Assembly: GCA_021030915.1 (NCBI GenBank)
Contig: JAGEMR010000026.1
Span: 248,001-312,000, forward strand
Source: Astrothelium macrocarpum
Taxonomy: Eukaryota; Ascomycota; Dothideomycetes; Trypetheliales; Trypetheliaceae
DNA length: 64,000 nucleotides
Direction of reading: 5' to 3'
Shown here: in pieces, positions 46,301 through 56,604 of the stretch
Numbering within the stretch: position 1 is the first letter of the stretch
How the letters are laid out: the number at the start of each line of letters is the position of its first letter
Program-made: the position numbers and the translations under genes
The notes under the pieces: generated by a model
What the model saw: the letters and a program-made list of their open reading frames with translations, nothing else
The model's database searches: none
Told to the model about the DNA's origin: nothing

Positions 46301-47036
46301 GTGCGATCATGGTGACAGTATAAAGACTTGGCACCAACCTAGCATGCTTGGAAATTCTCAGAGTACCATTGATGTTTACAAGCTCATCGCATTTCTTCGT
46401 ACGGCCGGAGATGGACTGCAACTACATATGAAACTTGGTTTGATCAAACAGTTTTATCAAGAATGGAAGCGCTGACCACTGGGGGCGTTTGACGGAGAGA
46501 CCGAAAGCCAGTGTGTGAAAGCTGCGAACAATGCAGATTCTCGATTTCTCGGATCGCCGTTTCAGTAAAGCCGATGTCATCGACTACGACTTCCGTCGCT
46601 GTCTCAGGGTGTCAATCGGTCCATTACCGGTACGCAATTTGCTGTGCGCCAGCGACCCAATCGCCCGTTTCCAAGCATTGGCCTTTAACTTTAGAAATGC
46701 ACCGTTGCTGCGCAAAGCTACACTCAGTGCTGGTCAAACCAGCAGTGTGCAAAGTTTACGTCACTGAACCTTGTTGTGCGCTATGACTTTGCCCTGTTTT
46801 GTCTTTGCCAATTTTTTCTTCCACGTTTTCGTTGCTTACGAAGTCTATCTGTCCGTTCATATTTGCATTGCTCCTACATTCCCGTTCTTCTTTTCGTTTT
46901 GTTGTATTTTTGTATAAGAAAAAAAAAATAAATAAAGGGCGTGTGTCCAAGACTAGCTTTCTTACCGAGTTTCCAATTAATTGGTCAATTTGCTGTTGCT
47001 CGATTTCCAAATTTACCTATCCTGCCTCTAGAAGCA
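43304..47036. other. Long gene-poor stretch
   Basis: 3.7 kb with no confident gene. It holds a 12-bp minisatellite (43589-43648), a run of ten G residues near 45859 and an A-run near 46920. The longest frame (44772-45158, +) lacks recognisable domains. Nothing else can be supported. Confidence 0.45.
43589..43648. repeat. 12-bp minisatellite, five units
   Basis: Five consecutive 12-bp units with consensus GTGATTGYAGGT (units starting at 43589, 43601, 43613, 43625 and 43637), differing by one to three bases. It has no coding context. Confidence 0.85.
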
Positions 47037-47544
47037 ATGAAATTGAGATATCAAACTATTGATATCATGTTTTATTGTCTTATGGCGATGTTTGTTATAG
47101 GCGTCTATGCTGTTTATCCAGGAATCTCTTCGAGGTAACCCAGTTCAATCCAAAGCTCTTGATCACGTTATGTCGACAACTCTCATTAACATACTATTTC
47201 ACAGCTTCACTGATACACCCAATGACCGGGGCTCTACTAACGCGGATTCGCAAGGGCGTCATGATGCACCGATCGAATCGAGGGCAGATCAAATACCCAG
47301 TGCTTTTGCAATCGTTAAATGTCCACCTCGGTACTCGCCAACATTTACTATTTTTGATGGATCGACATGTTTGACTTCCGGGCCTGGGGGACAATATTCT
47401 CTATTCTGTAAAAATGGAACATCAGAGTGGCCTTTAATTACCGACGGAAAATGCCCTGACACTCATGAATGTGTCGATAGTCCCACTGAGTATCGTCCTA
47501 GATATTCAGTTGCGTTTTGCTTTCAAATATCGCAGCAAATATAA
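47037..47544 (+). CDS. Small cysteine-rich secreted protein (effector-like)
   Basis: Exons 47037-47134 and 47205-47544 (70-bp intron, GTAACC...ACAG) give 145 aa. A hydrophobic N-terminal segment (FYCLMAMFVIGVYA) is a likely signal peptide or anchor; an alternative in-frame ATG at 47067 would make it a textbook signal peptide. The mature part has six cysteines (KCPPRY, STCLTS, LFCKNG, GKCPDT, HECVDS, AFCFQI), in the second half only, with one N-x-T sequon. I do not recognise a family. Size, secretion signal and even cysteine number resemble fungal effectors or small antimicrobial proteins, which is inference. Confidence 0.6.
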
Positions 47545-47999
47545 GAATTTTCGTAGATAAAATGCAATAAGGGTTTCGATACAGTCAAGCAACAAGAAAT
47601 AATACTCTTCATAGCTAAATCGATGGCGGCAGCCACTGATGTAGGCGTTCAATTCCTGAGCCACATGCAAGAATGTGAAGTTTGTAGCCGTTCACCAATT
47701 CGTGAAACGCTTACAGGGGCAATCCATTTCGATACAGAAATCGTATTGTCGAACCTAAATGATGTAGCGATTTTGAATGTCGCGATGTAATCTCATTGGA
47801 CAGCAAACACGCGAACAACGATGTAGGATAAATCCGTTATCCTGTCGGCGCAAGGAATCAACATCAAGGCCTTCTACAAGCGGCAAGACCGTAAGCTAAT
47901 TCACCAACACATAAAGCACATTTTAATTCTCTAGGTGTCAGAAAGAGGTAGAACATCAAAAGTTGCGCAACTTGTCAGGAGTATTGCAGAGATAAGACC
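47545..47999. other. Intergenic between convergent genes
   Basis: 455 bp of 3' flanks; nothing seen. Confidence 0.5.
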
Positions 48000-49995
48000 T
48001 TAGTTGTATCTTGGGAGCGGCAGGTTGTCATAATATGGTACGACGATGACGTTTGGATCATCTGAGGCACCGACCATTGCCGTTGTAGCACCGACCTATG
48101 AGAAGCATCGTCAAGGTGCTCTGGAATGTATGCTGATCAATACTCACAATAGGTTTGTCTGAAATTATCACATTCAGACACGAGGCTTTGCTAGATGTAG
48201 CTAGTTTGGTCACGGTATCTGCAATGTTCTCGTACTTGTCGATCTTTGCGCTGAGGCATCCAAAACCCACACCAACGACTTCGTAAGCACAAGCAGGAGA
48301 GAGCTGTGTGGCAGGCCGATCACCTGTTTGGCGGCCATAAATAAGTTCTTGCCCGTTTTGGGACATGCCCCAGCAGTAATTATTGAATATCATGGTACAG
48401 ATATTGAGATTGTGGCGAGCATATGTGTCGAGTTCGGCAATGTGGAAACCGGCAGAGCCATCACCGTGCATGTTGACGACCAAACGATCCGGCGTGGCGA
48501 CTGCAGCCCCGAGACTGTAACCCCATCCGCTACCGAGAAATCCTAAATATCCGGTAGCAACAAGATAATTGTGTGCATGTGCATGCTCAACCAAACCCTG
48601 CTGCCAGCAGCTGGCCTCGCCACCATCCATGATGATGACTGGTGATGGGTTGACCTGTGCAAGAGTCTCGAAGGTTTTCTTGAAAGCATGATATGGGTGT
48701 ATCCGTCCAGCAGTCACATCCTTTGGATCTTTTTCGAGCGGCGATTTAATGTTGTTGAGAGACGTCGCAATCTTGACCCAGTCAGATGAAGCTTTGGGTA
48801 TTGGCGATTTCTGTATTTCAGCATTGAGGGCCTTCAAGGCAAGACCGGCATCGGACACGATACCGAGATCTATTGGATGAGAACGTCCTATTTCGGAACC
48901 ATCAATATCAATTTGCACCACTTTGCAATTCTTGTTCGGAATAATCGTGCCGCTCCGTGCACCCAAAAGGAAACCAGTTCGTACCCTAAGAAGGATAACT
49001 AAATCCGGCTGTTTCTGCCCAGTGGATGCAAGTGCAGCCAGGTTTGCTGCTGGTCCTCCCCTCAGAGGATAGTCGTACGGCAAGAATGCAGAATACTTGG
49101 TGCTGTTGAATAACGGACAGTTGGCTGCTTCTACAAAACCTTGAATCTCTCTGGCGCCCTTCCTTACTTTAGATGAGTCAAGGGGAAAGTCTGGTCAATC
49201 CCTTACCTCACTCCTGTTATTACCGGTGCTTGCTATGATACATGGGCGTTTGGATTCCTTCAACAAGGCTAATAACTGATGTAAACTTTGCGGATCTGGT
49301 GCTGGAAGGTAGTGGAGGGGTTTTGTGATCGAGCCCCAAGCAATGTACGATTCTTGAGGTGGTGTAAAGAGGATGTCAATTGGGAAATCAACTAGTACGG
49401 GTCCTTGATATAGCCAGTATTGGAGAAATATTCCACTCTCAACCCACGCACCAGGGGGAGCAGCCGAAGCGGTTCGAAAGGCATGAGCAACAATGCGGGG
49501 TATCTCTTCCACTACTGTGACACGGTGACTAAATTTTGTAAGTGGCTTAGCAATGATATCTTGTTGATGGAATCCTTGGAGAGTATTTGTCTCGGCATCT
49601 CGTGAAGATGTTACCACAAACACGGGAGATCTGTCAGCAAAAGCGGAAGCTAAACCGGGCAATGCATTGGAGAAACTACTTGCATTAGCACCATCCTTCC
49701 AACAATTGGCTACAAAAACTTGCCCACTGTTCGCAGTTACAAAGGCGCAGCCAACGGTTGGATAGCCCTTAACCTTTGCGTAGCCTTCTGCAGCTTGAAC
49801 TGCCACGGTTTCGTGTCGAGTATCAATGAGTTTGATACCAATTTCCACACAGCCCATCAAGAATGAGTCGAGGTGACCTCCATGAAGGCCAAAAGCGACT
49901 TGAATTCCGAGGGCGTCGAGTGATTGCGCGAGAAGATCACCACCAACAAGCTTGCGACCGGTCGGCCGTTTCAACTCAAAGGCGTTTTCAACCAT
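48000..49995 (-). CDS. Thiamine-diphosphate enzyme (acetolactate synthase-like)
   Basis: Five exons (49995-49724, 49675-49452, 49403-49207, 49158-48148, 48095-48000) give 599 aa with four introns of 46-48, 52 bp class. The first intron has a GC donor (GCAAGT...GTAG), needed to restore TANSGFSNALPGLAS. The N-terminal PYR domain has FGLHGGHLDSF and the catalytic-Glu segment DTRHETVAVQAAEGYAK. The C-terminal ThDP domain has NMHGDGSAGFHIAELDTYAR leading to FNN, the GDG...NN cofactor motif. The family includes acetolactate synthases, benzaldehyde lyases and related C-C bond enzymes; absence of clear ALS hallmarks and of a mitochondrial presequence argue for a catabolic or secondary-metabolic role. 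The 5' end is 248 bp from the divergent double-GST gene. Confidence 0.92.
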
Positions 49996-50243
49996 CTTGG
50001 CCCGCCTGCAGTCAGTTAATTCTTATGACTCTCGAATGAAGGTTGCTCAAACACAACTCTATGAGACACCACTAATATGCACCTAAGAAAGCCAGATCAT
50101 CGACCCAATTGCGGGGTAAGGGAACGACCTCGGGCACGACAAAATTGCTTTTGCTAGAAATCCGTATATGAAGACTCTTTCCAAGTCCTGTGTTCAACAG
50201 AATGTCTGCAGCGTAAGGGAACGAAAGATAGGCTCTTGAGAAA
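49996..50243. promoter_or_regulatory. Short divergent promoter between ThDP enzyme and double-GST genes
   Basis: Only 248 bp separate the two ATGs, so the two genes probably share regulatory sites. No named motif is recognised. Confidence 0.5.
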
Positions 50244-52048
50244 ATGACCAACAAACAAGCTGAAATCGTACTGTTTCACTATGACGTGAGCATATACTCT
50301 CACAGAATACTTTGGTATTTGCACTTGAATGGCATCAAATATAGCGAATGTGTACGTTTGATCTCTCGAGAAAGCAGTAAAAAGCTGAGTCTTGCAAGAT
50401 TCAACCTGGATGGTTACCTCGGCCGGACATCACGGATGGCCTGCATGTAAACTACCGAAGAATACCAATTCTTGCAATTGGCGGTGATATATTCTGTGAT
50501 ACTCGACTCATCCTGGACACTCTAGAACAGAAGTACGGCAAAAAGTCAGTCAAGTTAAAGGATCCCGCAGAGCACGGTGTGCGAAAACTGTTCGAGAGTC
50601 ATTCCATGCATGGCGGAATATTTTGGCACGCTGCGGCTTTACTCCCAATATGGCGACATCCATTCCTGAAAGACCCGCATTTTGCAGAAGATAGGGAGAA
50701 GATGGTTGGACGTCCGCTTGACTGCAACGCACCAACGCAGGCTCGTTCAGAAGCACTGGCTCACATGCGGATGGCTTACGAGATCATGGAGACCACATTC
50801 CTTGCTGACGGGCGAAAGTGGGTTCTGGGTAACAACGAGTGGCCGAGTCTAGCAGATATCGACGCTGTATATCCTTTACAATGGATAGTCAGAGACGAAT
50901 TGATGGAAGGAAGCACCCCAGAAGAGTTCATCAACGCAAAGAGATTCCCGAAAACCTTTGCCTGGATTGATCGGTTTCTGGCCACAGTTGCAGATGCTGA
51001 AGCTAAAGCGCCGAAACCCACAAGATTAAGCGGTGACGAAGCTGTAGCAAGGATATTAGGAGCGACCCGATTGCCGGTTGAAAAGAAAGTGCATACCGAT
51101 GATCCCCTAGGCCTCATTGCTGGTGACAATGTGAAAGTCACAGCAACTGACAATGGTTCGACACACTCCGACAGCGGAAGATTGTTGAGCCTTACCATTG
51201 ACCAAGTTTGTATTCTCAATGACAAAAACTTACATTTACACTTCCCACGGTGGAAATTCAGCATCCAAAAGGTGAATGTGGGTCAAAAAGAATCCCGCGG
51301 TGCAAATGCCACAGGTAGCGAGGGTCCACAGAAAATGAAGCTCATCTATCATCCTATGTCGCCTTTCTCTCGAAAAGTCTACATGTTGGCAATCGAGCTT
51401 GGGCTAGAACAGAACATCACGCTGGATAAAGTGGTGGTTGCACCGATTTCGTATCCAGGGTGGAGTGACAATAACGAGGAGGTTTCCAGGTTTAATCCCG
51501 TGGCAAAGATTCCCACATTGATTCCCGAGGCATATGGCGACGGCATTTACGACTCCCAGATTATTGCCGAGTTCTTGCTGGAGATTTCAGAGATCCAACC
51601 CCCTAGAATCGCAGATGATAAGCAAAGATGGCGACTCAAGACTCTGCAAGCACTGGGTGATGCAATTCTTGATGCCCACGTGCTCCTTGTGTATGAAAAC
51701 AAAATCCGCGCCGAAAAAGGTATTAAATTTGATTTGTGGATCCAAGGGCAAAAGGAGAAAATCGATCGGTCTATGGATCGACTTGAAATGGAAGCTGAAC
51801 GAGGTACGCTGCGCGCTCCGGCGGTCAAGGAGGCAGCGACGGTTGCCGAGATTACTGTCGCGTGTGCGTTAGCATTCACAGATATCAGGCACCACGAATG
51901 GAGGACAGGACGGTCACGACTAAGATCTTGGTTTGCTGTTTGGGAGAGACGCGATTCGTTTCTGAGAACGAGACCGGACGTGAATTGGAAAACCAGCGAA
52001 ACCAGCCCAGACGCGTTTGCAGCAAAAGTTGTTGCCGGAAAATTGTAG
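50244..52048 (+). CDS. Tandem glutathione S-transferase fusion
   Basis: Exons 50244-50351 and 50399-52048 give 585 aa. The first half is a complete GST: VLFHYDVSIYSHRILWYLHL, then the thioredoxin-fold NYRRIPILAIGGD.FCDTRLI, a helical C-domain with DAVYPLQWIVRDEL and a C-terminal extension typical of one fungal GST family (HTDDPLGLIAGDNVKV). Without a stop, the same frame enters a second GST at about residue 350: KLIYHPMSPFSRKVYMLAIE, NPVAKIPTLIPE, YDSQIIAEFL and a helical domain with FTDIRHHEWRTGRSRL. Each half alone matches a normal GST in length. The second half contains an internal ATG (51334), so two separate transcripts are conceivable, but no stop divides them. Cytosolic detoxification or thiol-transfer is expected; divergent from the ThDP enzyme gene. 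Confidence 0.9.
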
Positions 52049-52631
52049 CGCGAGAGATTGGATGCTAACGCTTTTTGGACAAGCTCATCTTGCACAAAAA
52101 TCCAACGGCCCATCGACCTTTCCTTTGGTCTGTTTCTGTATAGCAACCAGAATATTTGTTTGATAGTACTGATTTCGAAATTCACATTGAATATTTCGTT
52201 GGGGTTTGATTCGGCAAATATTTTCACAATACCCCTCATGAACGTGGATTTAAATACGCAAACTCCGAGCGGACCGAAGGATAAAGGTGGCTCTCTCAAT
52301 TTGAGACTTATATTAAAATGGAATAACGTCGATATAACGTCGATATAACGTCGACATAACGTCGACATAACGTGGCATTGAGAAGGATTACAAATACAAA
52401 AATATTTTGTCACACAGCATAACGTAGTTAGTGTACGGACAAATTATGGATGGATCCGAAAGCAAACCAAAGCAAGATAAATACTTTATAAGGTGCAATA
52501 GATCTTACGTTTTCGTATTCAGCAGAGCCACCTTATCAATTTCACCTTGAAGACAAGAAAAAAAAATACAAAGCAAGACCGAACAAGCCAAAGGGAACAT
52601 TTCAGACAATATTTAAAATCTCCTAAAAGCA
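52049..52631. other. Intergenic with minisatellite
   Basis: 583 bp; an 11-bp tandem repeat lies at 52323-52373. The rest is the upstream region of the epimerase gene. Confidence 0.5.
52323..52373. repeat. 11-bp minisatellite (ATAACGTCGAY), about five units
   Basis: Consecutive units ATAACGTCGAT, ATAACGTCGAT, ATAACGTCGAC, ATAACGTCGAC and a partial ATAACGTGG. Each contains a palindromic ACGT core, so it could also be a cluster of binding sites in the epimerase promoter, about 260 bp from its ATG. Confidence 0.85.
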
Positions 52632-53705
52632 ATGGCTCCAACCAAAGTCCTCATCACTGGCGTTACTGGTTTTATCGGTGGAACCGTCCTCACTCATCTA
52701 CTCTCATCTCAAAAGCCAGGAATCAAAGCTTTGGAAATCTCTGTACTTACTCGGAATGACGATCGAGCAAAGGCATTTACCTCCGCTGCTCTCAAGGTCT
52801 ACACAATCCACGACCTGGACGACACCAAAGCCATCATCGCTGCTGCAGCTGAGAACGATATCGTCATTCATACAGCATCCGGGTATCATTCTGCCAGCGC
52901 CAAAGCCTTGATTGAAGGGCTTAGTAAGCGTAAAAAGCAGAATTCAGATGCAGAAGTATACTATATCCACACATCTGGGACATCTAATCTTGCCGACAAA
53001 CCTATCACTAAAACATATCTGGAATCTCGCACCTTCAGTGATAAGGATCCAGATATCTACGATTACTTGAAGAAACGTGAAGGGATTGAGCAGTATTCTC
53101 AACGCACAACCGACCTCGTGGTGGTGGAAACAGGGAAGAAAGAAAATGTGCCAACGACCATTATCATGAGTCCGACGATTTACGGACTGGGCTCTGGCAA
53201 GTTCAATCGAGTGACGATTCAGTACCCGACTCAGACGAAATCGGCTTTGAAAGAGGGCGTAGTAGAGTATGTAGGCGACGGTCAGGGCGTATGGGATTAC
53301 GTGCACGTGCTTGATCTCGCCGAGCTGTATGAGGTTGTTCTGCTAGACTGGGTCGAGGGCAAGCGAAAGGCGCCAGTTGGCGAGAAGGGGATCATGTTCA
53401 GCGGCATGGGAAGCGTTGCGTGGAAAGAGGTCGCGGATCGGATTGCCAAGGCAGGTTTCGAGCTCGGACAGCTGAAAACAGCGGAGACGAGAAGTGTGGG
53501 TCTCAGCGAAGCGGCGAAGAAATGGGTGGGTGGGAGCGAACAGCTGTGCGAATTGGGGCTGGCAAGTAATTCGAGGACGAAAGCGGAGGTTGGAAGGGAG
53601 TTGGGTTGGAACCCGAAGAAGACGAGAGAAGATTGGGAAAGGTCTTTTCGGGATGAGTTCGAGGAGGTTTTGAAGAAAGAAGAAATCATATACGCACGCC
53701 AGTAG
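52632..53705 (+). CDS. NAD(P)-dependent epimerase/dehydratase (extended SDR)
   Basis: Single-exon, 357 aa. Starts APTKVLITGVTGFIGGTVLT with the TGxxGxxG Rossmann motif at residues 9-15; VLTRNDDRAK forms the second strand. The usual YxxxK pair is not obvious: the Ser/Thr region YIHTSGTSNL is followed by DYLKKREGIEQY; VVETGKKENVPTTIIMSPTIYG matches the extended-SDR substrate region. This set resembles fungal nucleoside-diphosphate-sugar epimerase-like or NmrA-like proteins whose substrates are largely unknown. It follows the double-GST gene in the same direction. Confidence 0.88.
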   Translation: MAPTKVLITGVTGFIGGTVLTHLLSSQKPGIKALEISVLTRNDDRAKAFTSAALKVYTIHDLDDTKAIIAAAAENDIVIHTASGYHSASAKALIEGLSKRKKQNSDAEVYYIHTSGTSNLADKPITKTYLESRTFSDKDPDIYDYLKKREGIEQYSQRTTDLVVVETGKKENVPTTIIMSPTIYGLGSGKFNRVTIQYPTQTKSALKEGVVEYVGDGQGVWDYVHVLDLAELYEVVLLDWVEGKRKAPVGEKGIMFSGMGSVAWKEVADRIAKAGFELGQLKTAETRSVGLSEAAKKWVGGSEQLCELGLASNSRTKAEVGRELGWNPKKTREDWERSFRDEFEEVLKKEEIIYARQ

Positions 53706-54839
53706 ATCAGAATATCAGTGGTAGCATAAAGCGTCTGGAATACTCGTTACGAAATTAGACCTAAAGCCAACAGCAATTTCTTGTATTTCGCGCATTTGAG
53801 TTTATGTTGCGATACTAAACTTGTACATGCAAAGGCAATCGATGCGTTCTTGAGTGTCAACTGGAAGATACTGAAAGCGGAAAGCGTTTCAGATAAGCAC
53901 ATTGAAACCTACTAAGACTTCAAAGAAATGAGGCCGCTCCCATTAAGTACGCCCGTTGAACGTCAGAACTCTGATTCAATGGCGAGAGCTGCTTTTCGAT
54001 CCGAAAATCGCCCGTTGGATGTCAGACATGTTGGCGTTGGGGATCTCTATTGCTGGCAATAATCCGATCCCGGATTCACGACTTTACTGCCGGATCGTTC
54101 GATTTCAATCACTTAGACTGTCCCCGATTGAAGCTATCGAAAAGATAATTGGCATACGGGCAAAACCGATGACTATGCAAATGAGAATGAGCGCTAGACT
54201 CACAGCCAGATCTTTGGCATTTGACAGGTTGCGAACTGGGATTGAGTAGATTCAAGGTCTAACCAACAATTCGCCGCTTCTTTAAGATTTAGTTTGGTTT
54301 CACATGATTGCACGAACTTGAAACGCAACGTGAAGGAGAATAATGTGGCATGCAATACTCTCGGGATCCAGTCATCCGCACCAGGCACTGCACCATAATT
54401 GCCAAATAATCTTGTGACGAAACTGCATATAAGAAAGTGTGATCACTGTGCTGCGATCAATCAGAAATCTGACGAAACGGAAGTCCCGTGGAATATATTT
54501 GGACTCACTTACCTATGACCCGAAATGTTGCCACAGAGGCAAGTCTAAGGTCGATCCCTGCAGATCGTTGCTCTGCTTGACAACTGACAATGTCACGGCA
54601 GAGCAATTTAAAATGCAGTATCTAACTTTTGACTTGAGACCTGCACTGCAGCTTACGAGAGCGCCGTATCACGGTCATGCAATGACTGTCATCTGCCTCC
54701 ACTATTGCAGTTTTGAGACGTGTCTTTTGTCACGACTCCAAAGGTAGACACATGGAATTATAACCAGCCTATCCGAGCGGCTGTTGTGTTTCTAGTTGAA
54801 GTACTTTAGGCCAATATTTTGTTTACCTCATCCACAGTA
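53706..54839. other. Intergenic, no gene seen
   Basis: 1.1 kb between convergent 3' ends; only short frames without coding features. Confidence 0.45.
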
Positions 54840-55747
54840 TCAGCATGCACTCGCGGTCAGAGTCAGCGTCTCGAAAATTTTAAATCTTCTCATGATCTTC
54901 GAGCCACGTCTGAATGGGCCAAGCATAATTCTTGGACCTACAGACTTGAACCTCCTACTTCCAGGATCAGATTTGAGGTAATGTTTCAGAAAAAATGAAA
55001 TGTCGAATATAGGATCGAAGATGAGGAGATTTAATGACCCATCTGTACGCTTTTCAAAGCCAACAACCGTGACTGAATGACCCTGACGTTGGAGGAAAAT
55101 AGGCGGGAGCTCCGTACGCGTGACTTTCGAGGGACCGGGCATATCTGGGGAGGTTTCACTGCCGGATTGGAAATACTGCTGGACTGCGGAAAGTAGCGAC
55201 GCAATCGCAGTGTTGCTATCAGACGTGTTCCGATGTACGTTTACTTTGCATGAGAAATCAAGGTTCTTAAACAAAGCTTGAGCCTATAGACCATCGTAAG
55301 CAACGCATCCTTACAGTCGGCGCGTTGAAACTGTGACATAGTTTCCATGAGGATCGTAGCGAAAAAAAGTACCTCTGGCGTTCCAATGTGCTTTCTTGTT
55401 CCCTTGATACCGCCTATTTCTATACGGCCGTCCGCATTGATACCCTTATCCCAAGCATCTTCAATCAGGAGCTGTAGCTGCGGCACTGAAGGTATTGCAG
55501 ATGCGAATTGGTCGTGACCTGGAGCACGTGTAACGCAGATGTAGGACATCAACATCTGGATATTTCGGTAACCACATAGCTGTCCTTGGCCAGGCTTTTT
55601 GGCAATGTGAACGACGCCAGGATGGCAGAGAAAGGCAGAAGCAACAGAAGGATCTCGTTCGCAAAGCTCGGAAAGGGCATCGATAACGCCGGTAACTTCA
55701 TGCCCTAGGAGCCGTAAGATTTGATTAGCTTGCACACGAGTTGGCAC
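54840..55747 (-). CDS. C78-family (ZUFSP/UfSP-like) cysteine peptidase, N-terminus unresolved
   Basis: Two exons are clear: from about 55747 to 55373, and 55283-54840 after an 89-bp intron, giving at least 273 aa. The catalytic Cys lies in GQLCGYRNIQMLMSYI, and the His and Asp in QGHSVTVVGFEKRTDGSLNL followed by LIFDP, which is the C-H-D arrangement of peptidase C78 (UFM1-specific proteases and the K63-deubiquitinase ZUFSP/Mug105). Additional family sequences are IEIGGIKGTRKHIGTPEAQ. Human and yeast relatives carry N-terminal zinc fingers; a CPSCC-containing frame lies just upstream (about 55770-55835) but no in-frame splice to the catalytic part was found. The start could therefore lie further right, or the N-terminus is lost. 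Confidence 0.75.
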
Positions 55748-56184
55748 TATCGTTGGTCAATTCACACCTTTACTTTCAAGTGGCCGACGCAACATGAGGG
55801 ACAAGTGCCATGAATGGAGAGGAATGCTCGCTCTGCATTCCGCGCATTACTCTGGGTTCTCAATCCAAAACAGAGGGCGGCGTCAAGGAGTGACGAGTGT
55901 CATTTGTGGGGCTAGCTCATGACATGGGCTCAGCTCGAAACTTGGCACCAATCTTGGTGAGAGCTTGGCCCAATCCCTGCGCCTCATTAAGTCAATGGAA
56001 CCTGTTTGGGTGAATGTGAAACCTCCTGCACTTTGCCCCCCGCCCAACTCTCTCCTTCCAGCTTCCTCTTTCCTCTTTCCTTCACCCTCTTTCCTCCAAG
56101 CTCTTCCACATCTTCAGTCTACACTGCGATCTACCTATCAATTGCAATCGCCCAATTGATCATTCCGACTCATTGATCTCTACA
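55748..56184. other. Upstream region of C78 peptidase and CYSTM-like genes
   Basis: 437 bp with a strikingly C/T-rich stretch (about 56030-56110) immediately upstream of the rightward gene, typical of strongly expressed fungal genes. It may also hold the missing 5' exon of the peptidase. Confidence 0.45.
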
Positions 56185-56604
56185 ATGGCTCCTCAAAACT
56201 CAAACCAGGAGAACGGTCAGCCCGAACAGCCTGCTCAGGTCCACGTCCCAGGCGCTGCGCCTCAGGACACCGTCGCTCAGCAGCCGGTACACATCTTGCC
56301 ATCTTTCACTTATGACCCAGCCTAACTAATTTGATTAGTCCCTTGCCAAGCAGAACATGAACTTCCAGCGAATGGAGGCTGAAGAGCCAAAGGTCTCTAT
56401 GCGTGGTGGAGGCTGCATTGCCGACTGGTAAGTCCTCCCTCCTCCGTTCTACCAATACCTCGACTTACCATTGCTATCCAGCTGTGCGGCTTTCCTGTGT
56501 TTTGAATGTTGCAAGGGTAAGTTATCCCTCCTCCATATGAGCAGCACGTGTTCCCTAAAGCTTACTGACATGGCCATGAAGATTGCTGTGAGGACTGCTG
56601 TTAA
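56185..56604 (+). CDS. Small cysteine-rich CYSTM-like protein
   Basis: Four short exons (56185-56286, 56339-56427, 56482-56516, 56582-56604) code for 82 aa; all junctions keep frame and have canonical GTA donors. The N-terminal half is hydrophilic and Gln/Pro-rich (QENGQPEQPAQVHVPG). The C-terminus is a run of cysteines and hydrophobic residues ending GGGCIADCCAAFLCFECCKD and CCEDCC, as in cysteine-rich transmembrane (CYSTM) module proteins found in plants and fungi, which sit at the membrane and are linked to stress or metal responses. The C/T-rich promoter suggests strong expression. The family call rests on the cysteine pattern. Confidence 0.85.

Noticed and set aside
51547..52413. 288-aa minus-strand frame
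   Set aside because: It is antisense to the second GST domain, which has clear family motifs.
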